The position numbers were made by a program, and so were the translations under genes. From assembly GCA_035623275.1 (NCBI GenBank), contig DASPTT010000107.1, positions 1 through 22,248 on the forward strand: a stretch of 22,248 nt of DNA, written 5' to 3'. Below, in pieces: positions 8,936 to 15,687 of the stretch. The notes under the pieces were generated by a model. It made no database searches. It saw nothing but the letters and a program-made list of their open reading frames with translations, and was not told the origin of the DNA. This DNA comes from DASPTT01 sp035623275. GTDB taxonomy: Bacteria > Actinomycetota > Acidimicrobiia > Acidimicrobiales > UBA8190. Each line of letters opens with the position of its first letter. The first letter of the stretch is position 1.

Positions 8936-8967
8936 GTGGCCCGGTCACCGAGGGAAGGGCGTCATGA
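8932..8967 (+). CDS. possible 11-codon coupling mini-ORF between nuoL and nuoM
   Basis: ATG 8932 overlaps the nuoL stop as ATGA, and the frame reads MSGPVTEGRAS before a TGA at 8965-8967. That TGA in turn overlaps the nuoM ATG (8964) as ATGA. Its interior contains AGGGAAGGG (8951-8959), the likely ribosome-binding site of nuoM. A ribosome that ends nuoL could re-initiate on the mini-ORF, then again at nuoM. The geometry is seen directly; that it is translated is inference. It could be chance in a region where ATGA overlaps are the rule. Confidence 0.3.
   Translation: MSGPVTEGRAS
8951..8959 (+). promoter_or_regulatory. ribosome-binding site of nuoM
   Basis: AGGGAAGGG is a purine-rich Shine-Dalgarno-like stretch 4 nt before the nuoM ATG at 8964. 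It fixes that start, because no other ATG lies upstream in the same frame. It is the clearest ribosome-binding site in the nuo operon; most other junctions rely on stop/start overlap. Confidence 0.6.
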
Positions 8968-10532
8968 CCCACGACACGGCGTTCCCCTTCCTCACCGTCC
9001 TCGTCCTGCTACCGGCGGGCGCGGCCCTCGTCGCCGCGCTCGTCCCGCGGGTGATCGGCGAGCACCTCCAGCGCACCGTCGTCCTGGCCGTGGGCCTGGC
9101 CGGGACGCTGGCCACGCTGGCGCTGGCGGTGACCGTCGCCGTGCGCTACCAGGCGGGCGACGGCGGGTACCGCATGGTCACCCAGCACGAGTGGGCGCCC
9201 TCGATCGGCGTCACCTGGCACCTGGGCGTCGACGGGATCTCGTTGTTCCTGGTGCTCATGGCCGCGGTGCTGTTCCCGCTGGTGCTCCTCGGGGCGGCGG
9301 AGCGACGCGACCCCCGGGGATACGTCGCCTGGATGCTCCTGCTCGAGGCGGGGTGCCTCGGGAGCTTCGTGGCCCTGGACCTGATCCTGTTCTTCTTGTT
9401 CTTCGAGCTGACCCTGGTCCCGATCTACTTCGTCATCGCCGGCTGGGGTTTCGACCGCCGCAGCGCGGCGGCCATCAAGTTCTTCGTCTACACCTTCCTC
9501 GGCTCGGCCTTCATGCTCGTGGGCATCGTGGCCCTGGCCATCCTCCACGACGACCAGACCGGGCGGCTCACCTTCGACCTGCCGACCCTGATGCACACGC
9601 ACCTCGGGCTCACGGCCCAGGTGCTCCTGTTCCTGGCCTTCACCGCCGCCTTCGCCGTGAAGGCCCCGGTGTTCCCCTTCCACACGTGGTCGCCCGACGC
9701 CTACGCCCAGGCCCCCACCGGGGGCGCGGTGGTGCTGGCCGCGGTCATGGCCAAGATGGGCACCTACGGGATCATCCGCTTCGACCTGAGCCTGTTCCCG
9801 CGCGCCGTGGTCGACCTGGCCCCGCTGCTGCTGACCCTCGGCGTGGTGGGGATCCTCTACGGCGCGCTGGTGGCCTGCGCACAGCGCGACCTCAAGCGCC
9901 TGGTCGCCTACTCGTCGCTGTCGCACCTGGGCTTCGTCGTCCTCGGCACGTTCGCGCTCACCACCCAGGGCCTGGCCGGCGGCGTGCTGCAGATGGTGAA
10001 CCACGGCCTCGTGATCGCCCTCATGTTCATCCTCATCGGCTGGATCTACGAGCGCCGCCGGACCTGGCAGACCAACGAGCTGCGGGGCCTGCAGCGTCCG
10101 GCGCCCGTGCTGGCGGGGGCCTTCACCATCGCCATGCTCGCCGCGGTGGGGCTGCCGGGGCTCAACGGCTTCGTGGGCGAGTTCCTGGTGCTCGTCGGCA
10201 CCTTCATCACCCGGCGTTGGTGGGCCGTGGCCGCCACCTTCGGTGTGGTGCTCGCCGCCCTCTACCTCCTGTGGGCCTACCAGCAGGCGTTCCACCACGA
10301 GCCCGACGAGGAGACTGCCCGCACCCGTGACCTGTCGTGGCGGGAGGTCGCCATCATCGCCCCCCTCGTGATCCTCATCGTCGCCCTCGGGGTGTTCCCC
10401 AAGCCCGTGCTCGACCGCATCACGCCCTCGGTCAACCGCCTCGTGAACCAGGTCCACACCCAGACCGGCACCAGGCAGCCGGCGGTCGCCACCGGAGGGC
10501 CCGTGAGCGCCGCCTCGGGGAGCACGCCATGA
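8964..10532 (+). CDS. nuoM: NADH-quinone oxidoreductase subunit M
   Basis: This is the second antiporter-like proton-pumping subunit, 522 aa from ATG 8964. Earlier in-frame codons lie inside nuoL and lack a start with a ribosome-binding site. Motifs include WHLGVDGISLFLVLM and FFELTLVPIYFVIAGWG, which has the helix-5 glutamate. FAVKAPVFPFHTWSPDAYAQAPT has the helix-7 lysine, and DLKRLVAYSSLSHLGFVVLG and LPGLNGFVGEFLVL follow. About 14 transmembrane helices are expected and the hydrophobic pattern agrees. The C-terminus has a short Thr/Ala/Gly-rich tail after the last helix. It is separated from nuoL by 28 nt that include the mini-ORF, and overlaps nuoN by 4 nt (ATGA). Confidence 0.95.
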   Translation: MTHDTAFPFLTVLVLLPAGAALVAALVPRVIGEHLQRTVVLAVGLAGTLATLALAVTVAVRYQAGDGGYRMVTQHEWAPSIGVTWHLGVDGISLFLVLMAAVLFPLVLLGAAERRDPRGYVAWMLLLEAGCLGSFVALDLILFFLFFELTLVPIYFVIAGWGFDRRSAAAIKFFVYTFLGSAFMLVGIVALAILHDDQTGRLTFDLPTLMHTHLGLTAQVLLFLAFTAAFAVKAPVFPFHTWSPDAYAQAPTGGAVVLAAVMAKMGTYGIIRFDLSLFPRAVVDLAPLLLTLGVVGILYGALVACAQRDLKRLVAYSSLSHLGFVVLGTFALTTQGLAGGVLQMVNHGLVIALMFILIGWIYERRRTWQTNELRGLQRPAPVLAGAFTIAMLAAVGLPGLNGFVGEFLVLVGTFITRRWWAVAATFGVVLAALYLLWAYQQAFHHEPDEETARTRDLSWREVAIIAPLVILIVALGVFPKPVLDRITPSVNRLVNQVHTQTGTRQPAVATGGPVSAASGSTP

Positions 10533-12220
10533 GCGCGCTGCTCGCCGCCACCACGTCGACGGGCCACGTGGTCCTGCCCCACATCGCGTACTTCGCCATC
10601 ATGCCCGTGCTGGTCATGCTCGGCGGGGCGGTGGTCATCCTCGTCGCGTCGTCGCTGTCGCGCCGGCCCCTCGACCTCTCCGCCACCACGTCGCTCACCT
10701 TGCTCACCTCGTCGGTGGCCTTCGCCTTCGGCCTGGTGCAGTGGTTCGACGTGCTCCACCACGGTCCGCACGCCACCATCGACAACTCCGTGGTCCAAGA
10801 CGGCTTCAGCGCCTTCTTCACCATGACCGTCACCGCCGCGGTGCTCGTGGCCACCATGGTCGGCGACTCGTGGCTGCGGCGCCAGGGCGTCTTCGGGCCC
10901 GAGTACCACGTCCTCACCCTCGTGTCGGCGTCCGGGGCGATCATCATGGCGTCGGCCAACGACCTGATCATCGTGTTCCTCGGCCTCGAGATCCTCTCCA
11001 TCGCCCTCTACGTGCTGGCCGCCATGAACAGCCGGCGCGCGGAGTCGGGCGAGGCGGCGCTCAAGTACTTCGTGCTCGGCGCCTTCTCCTCCGCGGTCTT
11101 CCTCTACGGCATCGCCCTGGTGTACGGGTCCACGGGGACGACGAACCTGCTCCAGATCGCCGACTACCTGGCCCGCAACGTGCCGTTGCACAACGGGCTG
11201 CTGCTCGCGGGGCTGGCCCTGCTGCTGGTGGGCTTCGGGTTCAAGGTGGCGGCGGTGCCGTTCCACCTGTGGACGCCCGACGTCTACCAGGGCTCGCCCA
11301 CCCCAGTGGCCGGCTTCATGGCCGCCGTGGCCAAGGCCGGCGGCTTCGCCGCGCTCTTGCGGGTGTTCGTCTCGTCCTTCGGGTTGCTGCGCGACGACTG
11401 GCGGCCGGCGGTATGGGTGTTGGCCGCCCTGACGCTGCTCCTCGGGGCGGTGGTGGCCCTCGTCCAGCGCGACGTCAAGCGCATGCTGGCCTACTCGTCG
11501 ATCAACACGGCGGGGTTCATCCTCCTCGGGCTGCAGGCGGCCAACGCCCGGGGCGTGGAGTCCTCGCTCTACTACCTGTTCGTCTACACGTTCATGGTGA
11601 TCGGCAGCTTCGCGGTGGTGAGCGTGGTCGGCGGTGCCGGCGACGACCGCCACGGCCTCGAGCGCTACCGCGGCCTCGCCGCCCGCCAGCCCTGGCTGGC
11701 CGCCGCGCTGGCACTGTTCCTCCTGGCCCAGGCGGGCATCCCCTTCACCACCGGGTTCCTGGCCAAGCTGGAGGTGATCACCGCGGCCGTGGGGGCGCAC
11801 TCCACGGCACTCGCCGTCATCGCCATGGTGACCGCCGCGATCGCCGCCTTCTTCTACCTGCGGGTGGTCGTCGTCATGTACGCGCCCCTGGCCGACACCG
11901 CCCCCGACGACACGCCGGAGCAGCTCGAGGCCGCCTACGGGGTCGAGCCCGAGGCCTCGCCGCCGGCACCGGCGCCCGTGCTGGCCGGCGCCGCCTCGCC
12001 GGGCGGGCGCGGCGAGGAGGGCGCGATCACCGTGCCCGCCCCCTCGGCGGCCGCTCCCGCCGCCGCGCCCGACGACGCCAACCGGGACCTGGTGGGGTTG
12101 CACGTGCCCCTCGGTGCAGCCTCGACCATCGTCGTGTGCGCGGGCATCACCGTGCTCTTCGGCCTGTGGCCGGCGCCCATCGTCGAGTTCGCCCACAAGG
12201 CGACGCTGCTCTTCATCTGA
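10529..12220 (+). CDS. nuoN: NADH-quinone oxidoreductase subunit N
   Basis: The third antiporter-like subunit, 563 aa from ATG 10529, which overlaps the nuoM stop. Conserved features are FLGLEILSIALYVLAAMN (helix-5 glutamate), FGFKVAAVPFHLWTPDVYQG (helix-7 lysine) and DVKRMLAYSSINTAGFILLG. Between the penultimate helix (ending VVVMYAPL, about residue 453) and the last (starting near PLGAASTIVV) lies a Pro/Ala-rich acidic linker of about 70 residues. This linker is absent from the short NuoN of E. coli and is probably a cytoplasmic or periplasmic loop. It is the last gene of the operon; a convergent gene ends 41 nt later. Confidence 0.95.
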   Translation: MSALLAATTSTGHVVLPHIAYFAIMPVLVMLGGAVVILVASSLSRRPLDLSATTSLTLLTSSVAFAFGLVQWFDVLHHGPHATIDNSVVQDGFSAFFTMTVTAAVLVATMVGDSWLRRQGVFGPEYHVLTLVSASGAIIMASANDLIIVFLGLEILSIALYVLAAMNSRRAESGEAALKYFVLGAFSSAVFLYGIALVYGSTGTTNLLQIADYLARNVPLHNGLLLAGLALLLVGFGFKVAAVPFHLWTPDVYQGSPTPVAGFMAAVAKAGGFAALLRVFVSSFGLLRDDWRPAVWVLAALTLLLGAVVALVQRDVKRMLAYSSINTAGFILLGLQAANARGVESSLYYLFVYTFMVIGSFAVVSVVGGAGDDRHGLERYRGLAARQPWLAAALALFLLAQAGIPFTTGFLAKLEVITAAVGAHSTALAVIAMVTAAIAAFFYLRVVVVMYAPLADTAPDDTPEQLEAAYGVEPEASPPAPAPVLAGAASPGGRGEEGAITVPAPSAAAPAAAPDDANRDLVGLHVPLGAASTIVVCAGITVLFGLWPAPIVEFAHKATLLFI

Positions 12221-12244
12221 GGGGACCCCACCGCTCTCGTCCGA

Positions 12245-12266
12245 GGGTCGCCACCGGCGGTCACCC
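12245..12266. terminator. weak hairpin between convergent nuoN and the PaaX-family gene
   Basis: GGGTCGCC pairs with GGCG...ACCC around a 3-nt loop and a 3-nt bulge (8 pairs). It lies 25 nt after the nuoN stop and overlaps the stop codon of the opposite gene. There is no T-run on either strand. The position suits a two-way transcription end but the structure is imperfect. Confidence 0.22.
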
Positions 12267-13046
12267 GATCGGCGCGAACTCCCGGCTCCAGCGGGCCAGC
12301 ACGGCGCGATAGCGCGCGTCCCAGCCGTCGTAGACCCGGCGCAGCCGTACGCCCGGCCAGTCGGCGGGCAGGAGCGGCTCGGGGACGAGGGGATCGGCCT
12401 GCAGGTGGCGCAGCACGGAGGCGGAGAGCACGAACCCCGGGGTCAGGTCCCGCACCCCGGCGGGAGGACGCGCCTCCAGGCGCCCGACCAGCCCCTCGGC
12501 CTCCCGAGCCCATCTCCGAAGGTCCCACAGGCGCGCCGCCAGGGCCGCCGGGTCGTCGAGTCGCGCGCCGGCGAGGACCGTCACGTCGCCGGCGAGGGCG
12601 TCGTCGAGCACCAGGTCGAGGTTGTCGGGGCGCATCCACGTGCCCTCGCGCAGCTCGCCCAAGCGGGCCACGGCCAGGGCGCGCCGGCGCCGGCCCCGCA
12701 CCTCGGCCGTCGACCCGGCGGTGGTCACCACCACCACGTGCCAGGCCCCGCCCCAGGGGCGGGTGTGCCCCGCCCGGCTGGCCCGTTGTCGTCGTTGCCG
12801 GTCGAGGAGGTGGCCGGCCAGCGAATAGCCTCCGGCCCCGTCGGTGGTCGCCTCGCCCGAGGCCACCATCCGGCTGAGCGCCACCCGGGCCCGGTTCTCG
12901 TTGATCCCGAAGAGCCCGGCCATGTGCACCAGGTAGGCGACGGGCAGCGCCGCCGGCCCGGGCTCGGACACGCCGAGGAGGGTGCTGGCGAGGACCGATC
13001 GGGCCGTGAGCGGACGGCCGTCGGCCAGGGCATCAGGGGATCGCAC
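12261..13046 (-). CDS. PaaX-family transcriptional regulator
   Basis: A 261-aa DNA-binding protein of the PaaX family, whose best-known member represses phenylacetate degradation and is released by phenylacetyl-CoA. The N-terminal winged-helix part carries the family signature LTARSVLASTLLG...LPVAYLVHMAGLFGINENRARVALSRMVASGE. The middle part starts at RPWGGAWHVVVV, and a C-terminal part (about 190-261, LLPADWPGVRLRRVYDGW) matches the PaaX C-terminal domain layout. I prefer GTG 13046: a mirror copy of the desaturase promoter ends exactly in this codon. The in-frame ATG at 13067 (7 codons longer) lies upstream of the likely -10 box. It is divergent from the desaturase-crotonase pair, so it is likely to repress that pair and itself. 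The ligand is unknown; an acyl-CoA is a fair guess from the family. Confidence 0.85.
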   Translation of the reverse strand: MRSPDALADGRPLTARSVLASTLLGVSEPGPAALPVAYLVHMAGLFGINENRARVALSRMVASGEATTDGAGGYSLAGHLLDRQRRQRASRAGHTRPWGGAWHVVVVTTAGSTAEVRGRRRRALAVARLGELREGTWMRPDNLDLVLDDALAGDVTVLAGARLDDPAALAARLWDLRRWAREAEGLVGRLEARPPAGVRDLTPGFVLSASVLRHLQADPLVPEPLLPADWPGVRLRRVYDGWDARYRAVLARWSREFAPIG

Positions 13047-13100
13047 GGCGGTATTACGTAATTGCATCGGTTGTCTCTCAAGTCGTAATATATCGCCGTG
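13044..13100. promoter_or_regulatory. mirror-image divergent leaderless promoters / operator
   Basis: Two near-identical elements face outwards. On the + strand CGTAATATATCGCCGTG (13084-13100) ends in the desaturase GTG. On the - strand CGTAATACCGCCGTG (13058 to 13044) ends in a GTG in frame with the PaaX-family gene. They share CGTAATA and CGCCGTG, with 3 nt or 1 nt between. The + strand -10 is TAATAT (13086-13091), with TTGCAT (13062-13067) as a weak -35. The - strand has TTGAGA (13081 to 13076), then CGTAAT 17 nt on. The spacing from -10 to GTG (about 4-6 nt) fits leaderless transcripts. The two promoters overlap, so they would compete for polymerase. Confidence 0.6.
13053..13062. repeat. 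10-bp perfect palindrome ATTACGTAAT
   Basis: ATTACGTAAT is its own reverse complement and sits over the - strand -10 region of the PaaX-family gene. Its half CGTAAT recurs at 13084-13089 over the desaturase -10. It is strikingly AT-rich against the GC-rich surroundings. It is a likely dimer-binding half of the operator; the sequence does not match the E. coli PaaX site as I recall it. Confidence 0.5.
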
Positions 13101-14048
13101 ACCGACATGGTGCTGGACCGTTCGGCGCGGCCCGACGTGCTCCCCAGCGAGCGCCTCCTGGCGTCGGGGGTGGCCCGTCCCGAGCTCCGGCGGGAGCTGC
13201 GGAGCATCGCGAACGGTGCCAACGCGCTCGCGGTGGCCTGGCTCTGGACCATGGTCGTCGCCGTCGTGGCCGGGTCCGTGTGGTTGGACACGTGGTGGGG
13301 CTACGCCGTCGCCTTCGTGGTCATGGGGCCCCTCTACGTGCGCTTCGCCATCCTCATGCACGAGGCCGCGCACAGGCTGCTGTTCTCGAACAAGCGGGTC
13401 AACGACTGGGTGGGCACCTGGCTCATCGCCTATCCGGCCTTCACCCCCATCGTCCTCTACCGCCGCGGCCACTTCGCGCACCATCGTGAGGAGTTCGGGC
13501 CCGAGGAGCCCGACATCGCCTTCTACGGGGGGTATCGCTGCGACCGCGCCACGCTGCGGCGGCGCCTCGTGCGCGACGCGGTGGGCATCTCGGGGTGGAA
13601 GAACTTCCGTGCCCTGCTCGGCGCGCTGCGCACCCCGCTGGCCCGGCCCGTTGCCGGGCGGATCCTCGGCGTCCAGGTGGTGCTGTGGGCGGTCGCCTGG
13701 GCGGCCACCGGGCGCTGGTGGATCTACCCGTTGCTGTGGTGGCTGCCGTGGATGACCCAGTGGCGGGTCCTGAACCGCCTGCGCTCCATCGCCGAGCACG
13801 GCGGGCTCGAGGCGGGCAAGGACCGCCGGGTGACCACCCACTGCGTGCGCCAGTCGTGGGCGGCCCGGGTGTGGCTCGTGCCCTACAACACCGGGTGGCA
13901 CCTGGCCCACCACGTGGACATGGGCATTCCCTGGCGCAACCTGCCCCGTTTCCACGAGGAGCTCGTCACCGCCGGGTACGTCACCGACGCGCTGACGTAC
14001 CCGAGCTACATGGCCCTGTGGCGGGCGCTCTCCTCGGCCTCGCCGTGA
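13098..14048 (+). CDS. membrane fatty-acid desaturase family protein
   Basis: A 316-aa di-iron membrane oxygenase of the fatty-acid desaturase superfamily. The three histidine boxes are complete: HEAAH at 88-92, HFAHH at 125-129 and HLAHH at 268-272. Hydrophobic helices flank them (about 45-85, 100-120 and 190-230). The substrate cannot be read from sequence; fatty acyl lipids, carotenoids or other lipids are all used by the superfamily. Start GTG 13098 is chosen because a TAATAT -10 box lies 6 nt upstream and there is no ribosome-binding site, which suits a leaderless message; ATG 13107 is the alternative. It is divergent from the PaaX-family regulator and 25 nt upstream of the crotonase gene, so the two enzymes are probably one transcript. 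Confidence 0.85.
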   Translation: MTDMVLDRSARPDVLPSERLLASGVARPELRRELRSIANGANALAVAWLWTMVVAVVAGSVWLDTWWGYAVAFVVMGPLYVRFAILMHEAAHRLLFSNKRVNDWVGTWLIAYPAFTPIVLYRRGHFAHHREEFGPEEPDIAFYGGYRCDRATLRRRLVRDAVGISGWKNFRALLGALRTPLARPVAGRILGVQVVLWAVAWAATGRWWIYPLLWWLPWMTQWRVLNRLRSIAEHGGLEAGKDRRVTTHCVRQSWAARVWLVPYNTGWHLAHHVDMGIPWRNLPRFHEELVTAGYVTDALTYPSYMALWRALSSASP

Positions 14049-14073
14049 CGCCCAGCGGGGAGACGGGTGGTCG

Positions 14074-14940
14074 ATGACCCGCGCGGAGTTCTCGTCGATC
14101 CGCTACACGACGGCCGGGCGCGTGGCCACCATCACCCTCGACCGACCGGAGCGGCTGAACGCCATCGACCTGGCCATGCCCGGTGAGATCCGACGGGCGG
14201 TGGAGGCCGCAAACGACGACCCCGCTGTCCACGTCATCGCGCTGGCCGGTGCCGGGCGCGCCTTCTGCGCCGGGTACGACCTGAAGGACTTCGCCGAGAC
14301 CGGCCGGGGCACGCAGCCGGCGGTGTGGGACCCCGTCAAGGACTACCGCTTCATGAAGCGCAACACCGACGACTTCATGAGCCTGTTCCGCTCGCTCAAG
14401 CCGACCGTGTGCAAGGTCCAGGGGTACGCGGTGGCCGGCGGCAGCGACATCGCGCTGTGCTGCGACCTGGTGGTGATGGCCGAGGACGCGCGCATCGGCT
14501 ACATGCCGGCGCGGGTCTGGGGATGCCCCACCACGGCCATGTGGGTCTACCGGCTCGGCATGGAGAAGGCCAAGCGGATGCTGCTCACCGGCGACACCAT
14601 CGACGGGCGCCAGGCGGCCGAGTGGGGGCTCGTCCTGGAGGCGGTGCCGGCGGCGGAGCTCGACGCCCGCGTCGACGAGCTCGTCGAGCGGATCGCCGGT
14701 GTGCCCACCAACCAGCTGGCCATGCAGAAGCTCATGATCAACCAGGCCTTCGACAACATGGGCCTGGCCGGCACGCAGATCCTCGCAACGCTCTTCGACG
14801 GCATCACCCGCCACTCGCCCGAAGGCCGCTGGTTCCAGGAGCTGGCCGCCACGCACGGGTTCCACGAGGCGGTCGCCTGGCGCGACTCGGGGCGCCCCAT
14901 TCCCGAGGGCGGGGGCCCCGTCCCCGACGTCCCCTCCTGA
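14074..14940 (+). CDS. crotonase-fold protein, enoyl-CoA hydratase/isomerase-like
   Basis: A 288-aa member of the crotonase superfamily acting on acyl-CoA thioesters. The CoA-pocket and oxyanion-hole segments are clear: ITLDRPERLNAID near the N-terminus, AFCAGYDL (Cys65-Leu70) and VAGGSDIALCCDLVV (about 119-133). The two catalytic glutamates of classical enoyl-CoA hydratase are not kept. The first aligns with Asp125 (GGSDIA against GGxCELA) and the second with Ala146 (GYMPARVWG against FGQPEILLG). Simple hydration of enoyl-CoA is therefore doubtful; isomerase, hydrolase or another activity is possible. It lies 25 nt after the desaturase, with GGGGAGA and GGTGG upstream of the ATG. It is likely co-transcribed and under the PaaX-family regulator. 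Confidence 0.85.
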   Translation: MTRAEFSSIRYTTAGRVATITLDRPERLNAIDLAMPGEIRRAVEAANDDPAVHVIALAGAGRAFCAGYDLKDFAETGRGTQPAVWDPVKDYRFMKRNTDDFMSLFRSLKPTVCKVQGYAVAGGSDIALCCDLVVMAEDARIGYMPARVWGCPTTAMWVYRLGMEKAKRMLLTGDTIDGRQAAEWGLVLEAVPAAELDARVDELVERIAGVPTNQLAMQKLMINQAFDNMGLAGTQILATLFDGITRHSPEGRWFQELAATHGFHEAVAWRDSGRPIPEGGGPVPDVPS

Positions 14941-14952
14941 CGGGCGCGCCGT

Positions 14953-14972
14953 CGCCGCCTCATCGGGCGGCG
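14953..14972. terminator. GC hairpin between convergent crotonase and carbonic anhydrase genes
   Basis: CGCCGCC (14953-14959) pairs perfectly with GGCGGCG (14966-14972) around a 6-nt loop, 12 nt after the crotonase stop. There is no T-run. The position between convergent genes suggests a two-way terminator, but GC-rich hairpins are common by chance at this composition. Confidence 0.35.
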
Positions 14973-15033
14973 GCCGCATTGCGGGCTGTCGCTCGAGGAG
15001 AGCCACGCGCGGGCGCACTGGGGCTGTGTGCAC

Positions 15034-15525
15034 TCAGAGGTCGGCCGGCAGCAGCTCCCCGCTGTGCACGTCGAAGACGAAGGCCCCGACCTGCAGCCCC
15101 GCGGGCAGGAGGGGGCACGACCGGATCCGCACGATGTCGCCGGCCAGCAGGGCGCGGGGGTCGGCCCCCGCCAGGAAGTCCCATCCCTTGGGGTCCACGC
15201 CGCTGGCCGCGGCCACCCGGTTGCGCAGGTCCTCCTCCGACGACCCCACCACGGCGCAGTCGGTGTGCTGGACCACGCACACGCGGGTGACGCCGAGCAG
15301 GTTGACCGCCAGCACCAGGGATCGCAACGCGTCCTCGGTGACCCGGGCGCCCGCGTTGCGGATGATCTTGGCGTCCCCGGCGCGCAGGCCCAGCATGGCC
15401 AGGGGGTCGATCCGGGAGTCGATGCAGGTCAGCACGGCCAGACCCTTGGCGGCCCGGCCGTCCACGCCGGCGTCGTGGAACTCGACCCGGTAGCGGGTGT
15501 TGGCCTCGAGGAGGTCGTCGAACAT
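15034..15525 (-). CDS. beta-class carbonic anhydrase (CanA/Rv1284-like)
   Basis: A 163-aa zinc enzyme interconverting CO2 and bicarbonate in the cytoplasm. The zinc ligands Cys34, His87 and Cys90 are in LTCIDSRID and VVQHTDCAVV. Asp36 and Arg38 form the family's catalytic dyad. IIRNAGARVTEDALRSL is the conserved helix after the active site. Length and layout, including the HTDC motif and the end GAFVFDVHSGEL, match the small mycobacterial Rv1284 type (family knowledge from memory) rather than the longer plant or E. coli type. ATG 15525 is the only start giving the family N-terminus. There is no Shine-Dalgarno sequence; a small inverted repeat sits 3 nt upstream. It is divergent from the gene at 15688 and convergent with the crotonase gene. 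Confidence 0.9.
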   Translation of the reverse strand: MFDDLLEANTRYRVEFHDAGVDGRAAKGLAVLTCIDSRIDPLAMLGLRAGDAKIIRNAGARVTEDALRSLVLAVNLLGVTRVCVVQHTDCAVVGSSEEDLRNRVAAASGVDPKGWDFLAGADPRALLAGDIVRIRSCPLLPAGLQVGAFVFDVHSGELLPADL

Positions 15526-15528
15526 GGC

Positions 15529-15542
15529 CTGGTTTCTACCAG
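15529..15542. repeat. 5-bp inverted repeat directly upstream of the carbonic anhydrase start
   Basis: CTGGTTTCTACCAG is a perfect 5-bp stem with a 4-nt loop. On the - strand it ends 3 nt before the carbonic anhydrase ATG, covering the place where a ribosome-binding site would be. It could be a 5' mRNA hairpin or a protein-binding site. The rest of this 162-bp divergent gap (15526-15687) shows no clear -35/-10 pair. Confidence 0.3.
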
Positions 15543-15687
15543 CGGCCGGCTGGCGCCGGTGTCGGGGCAATTGGCCGATCGTTGGGGACTCGGTGGGTGC
15601 ACGGTGACCTCGGCCTGCGACCGTTCCGGTGGGGGGTGCCAAGGTGCAACCGGCGGCGGCCGGTCGTGACGCGGGGAGATCGCAACA

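Noticed and set aside
12221..12260. A strong intrinsic terminator after the nuo operon
   Set aside because: Only an imperfect hairpin without a T-run is present, so it is listed at low confidence rather than claimed as strong.
13068..13955. Long N-terminal extension of the PaaX-family protein across the desaturase gene
   Set aside because: It is antisense to a desaturase with three intact His boxes and resembles no protein; the family N-terminus begins near LTARSVLAS.
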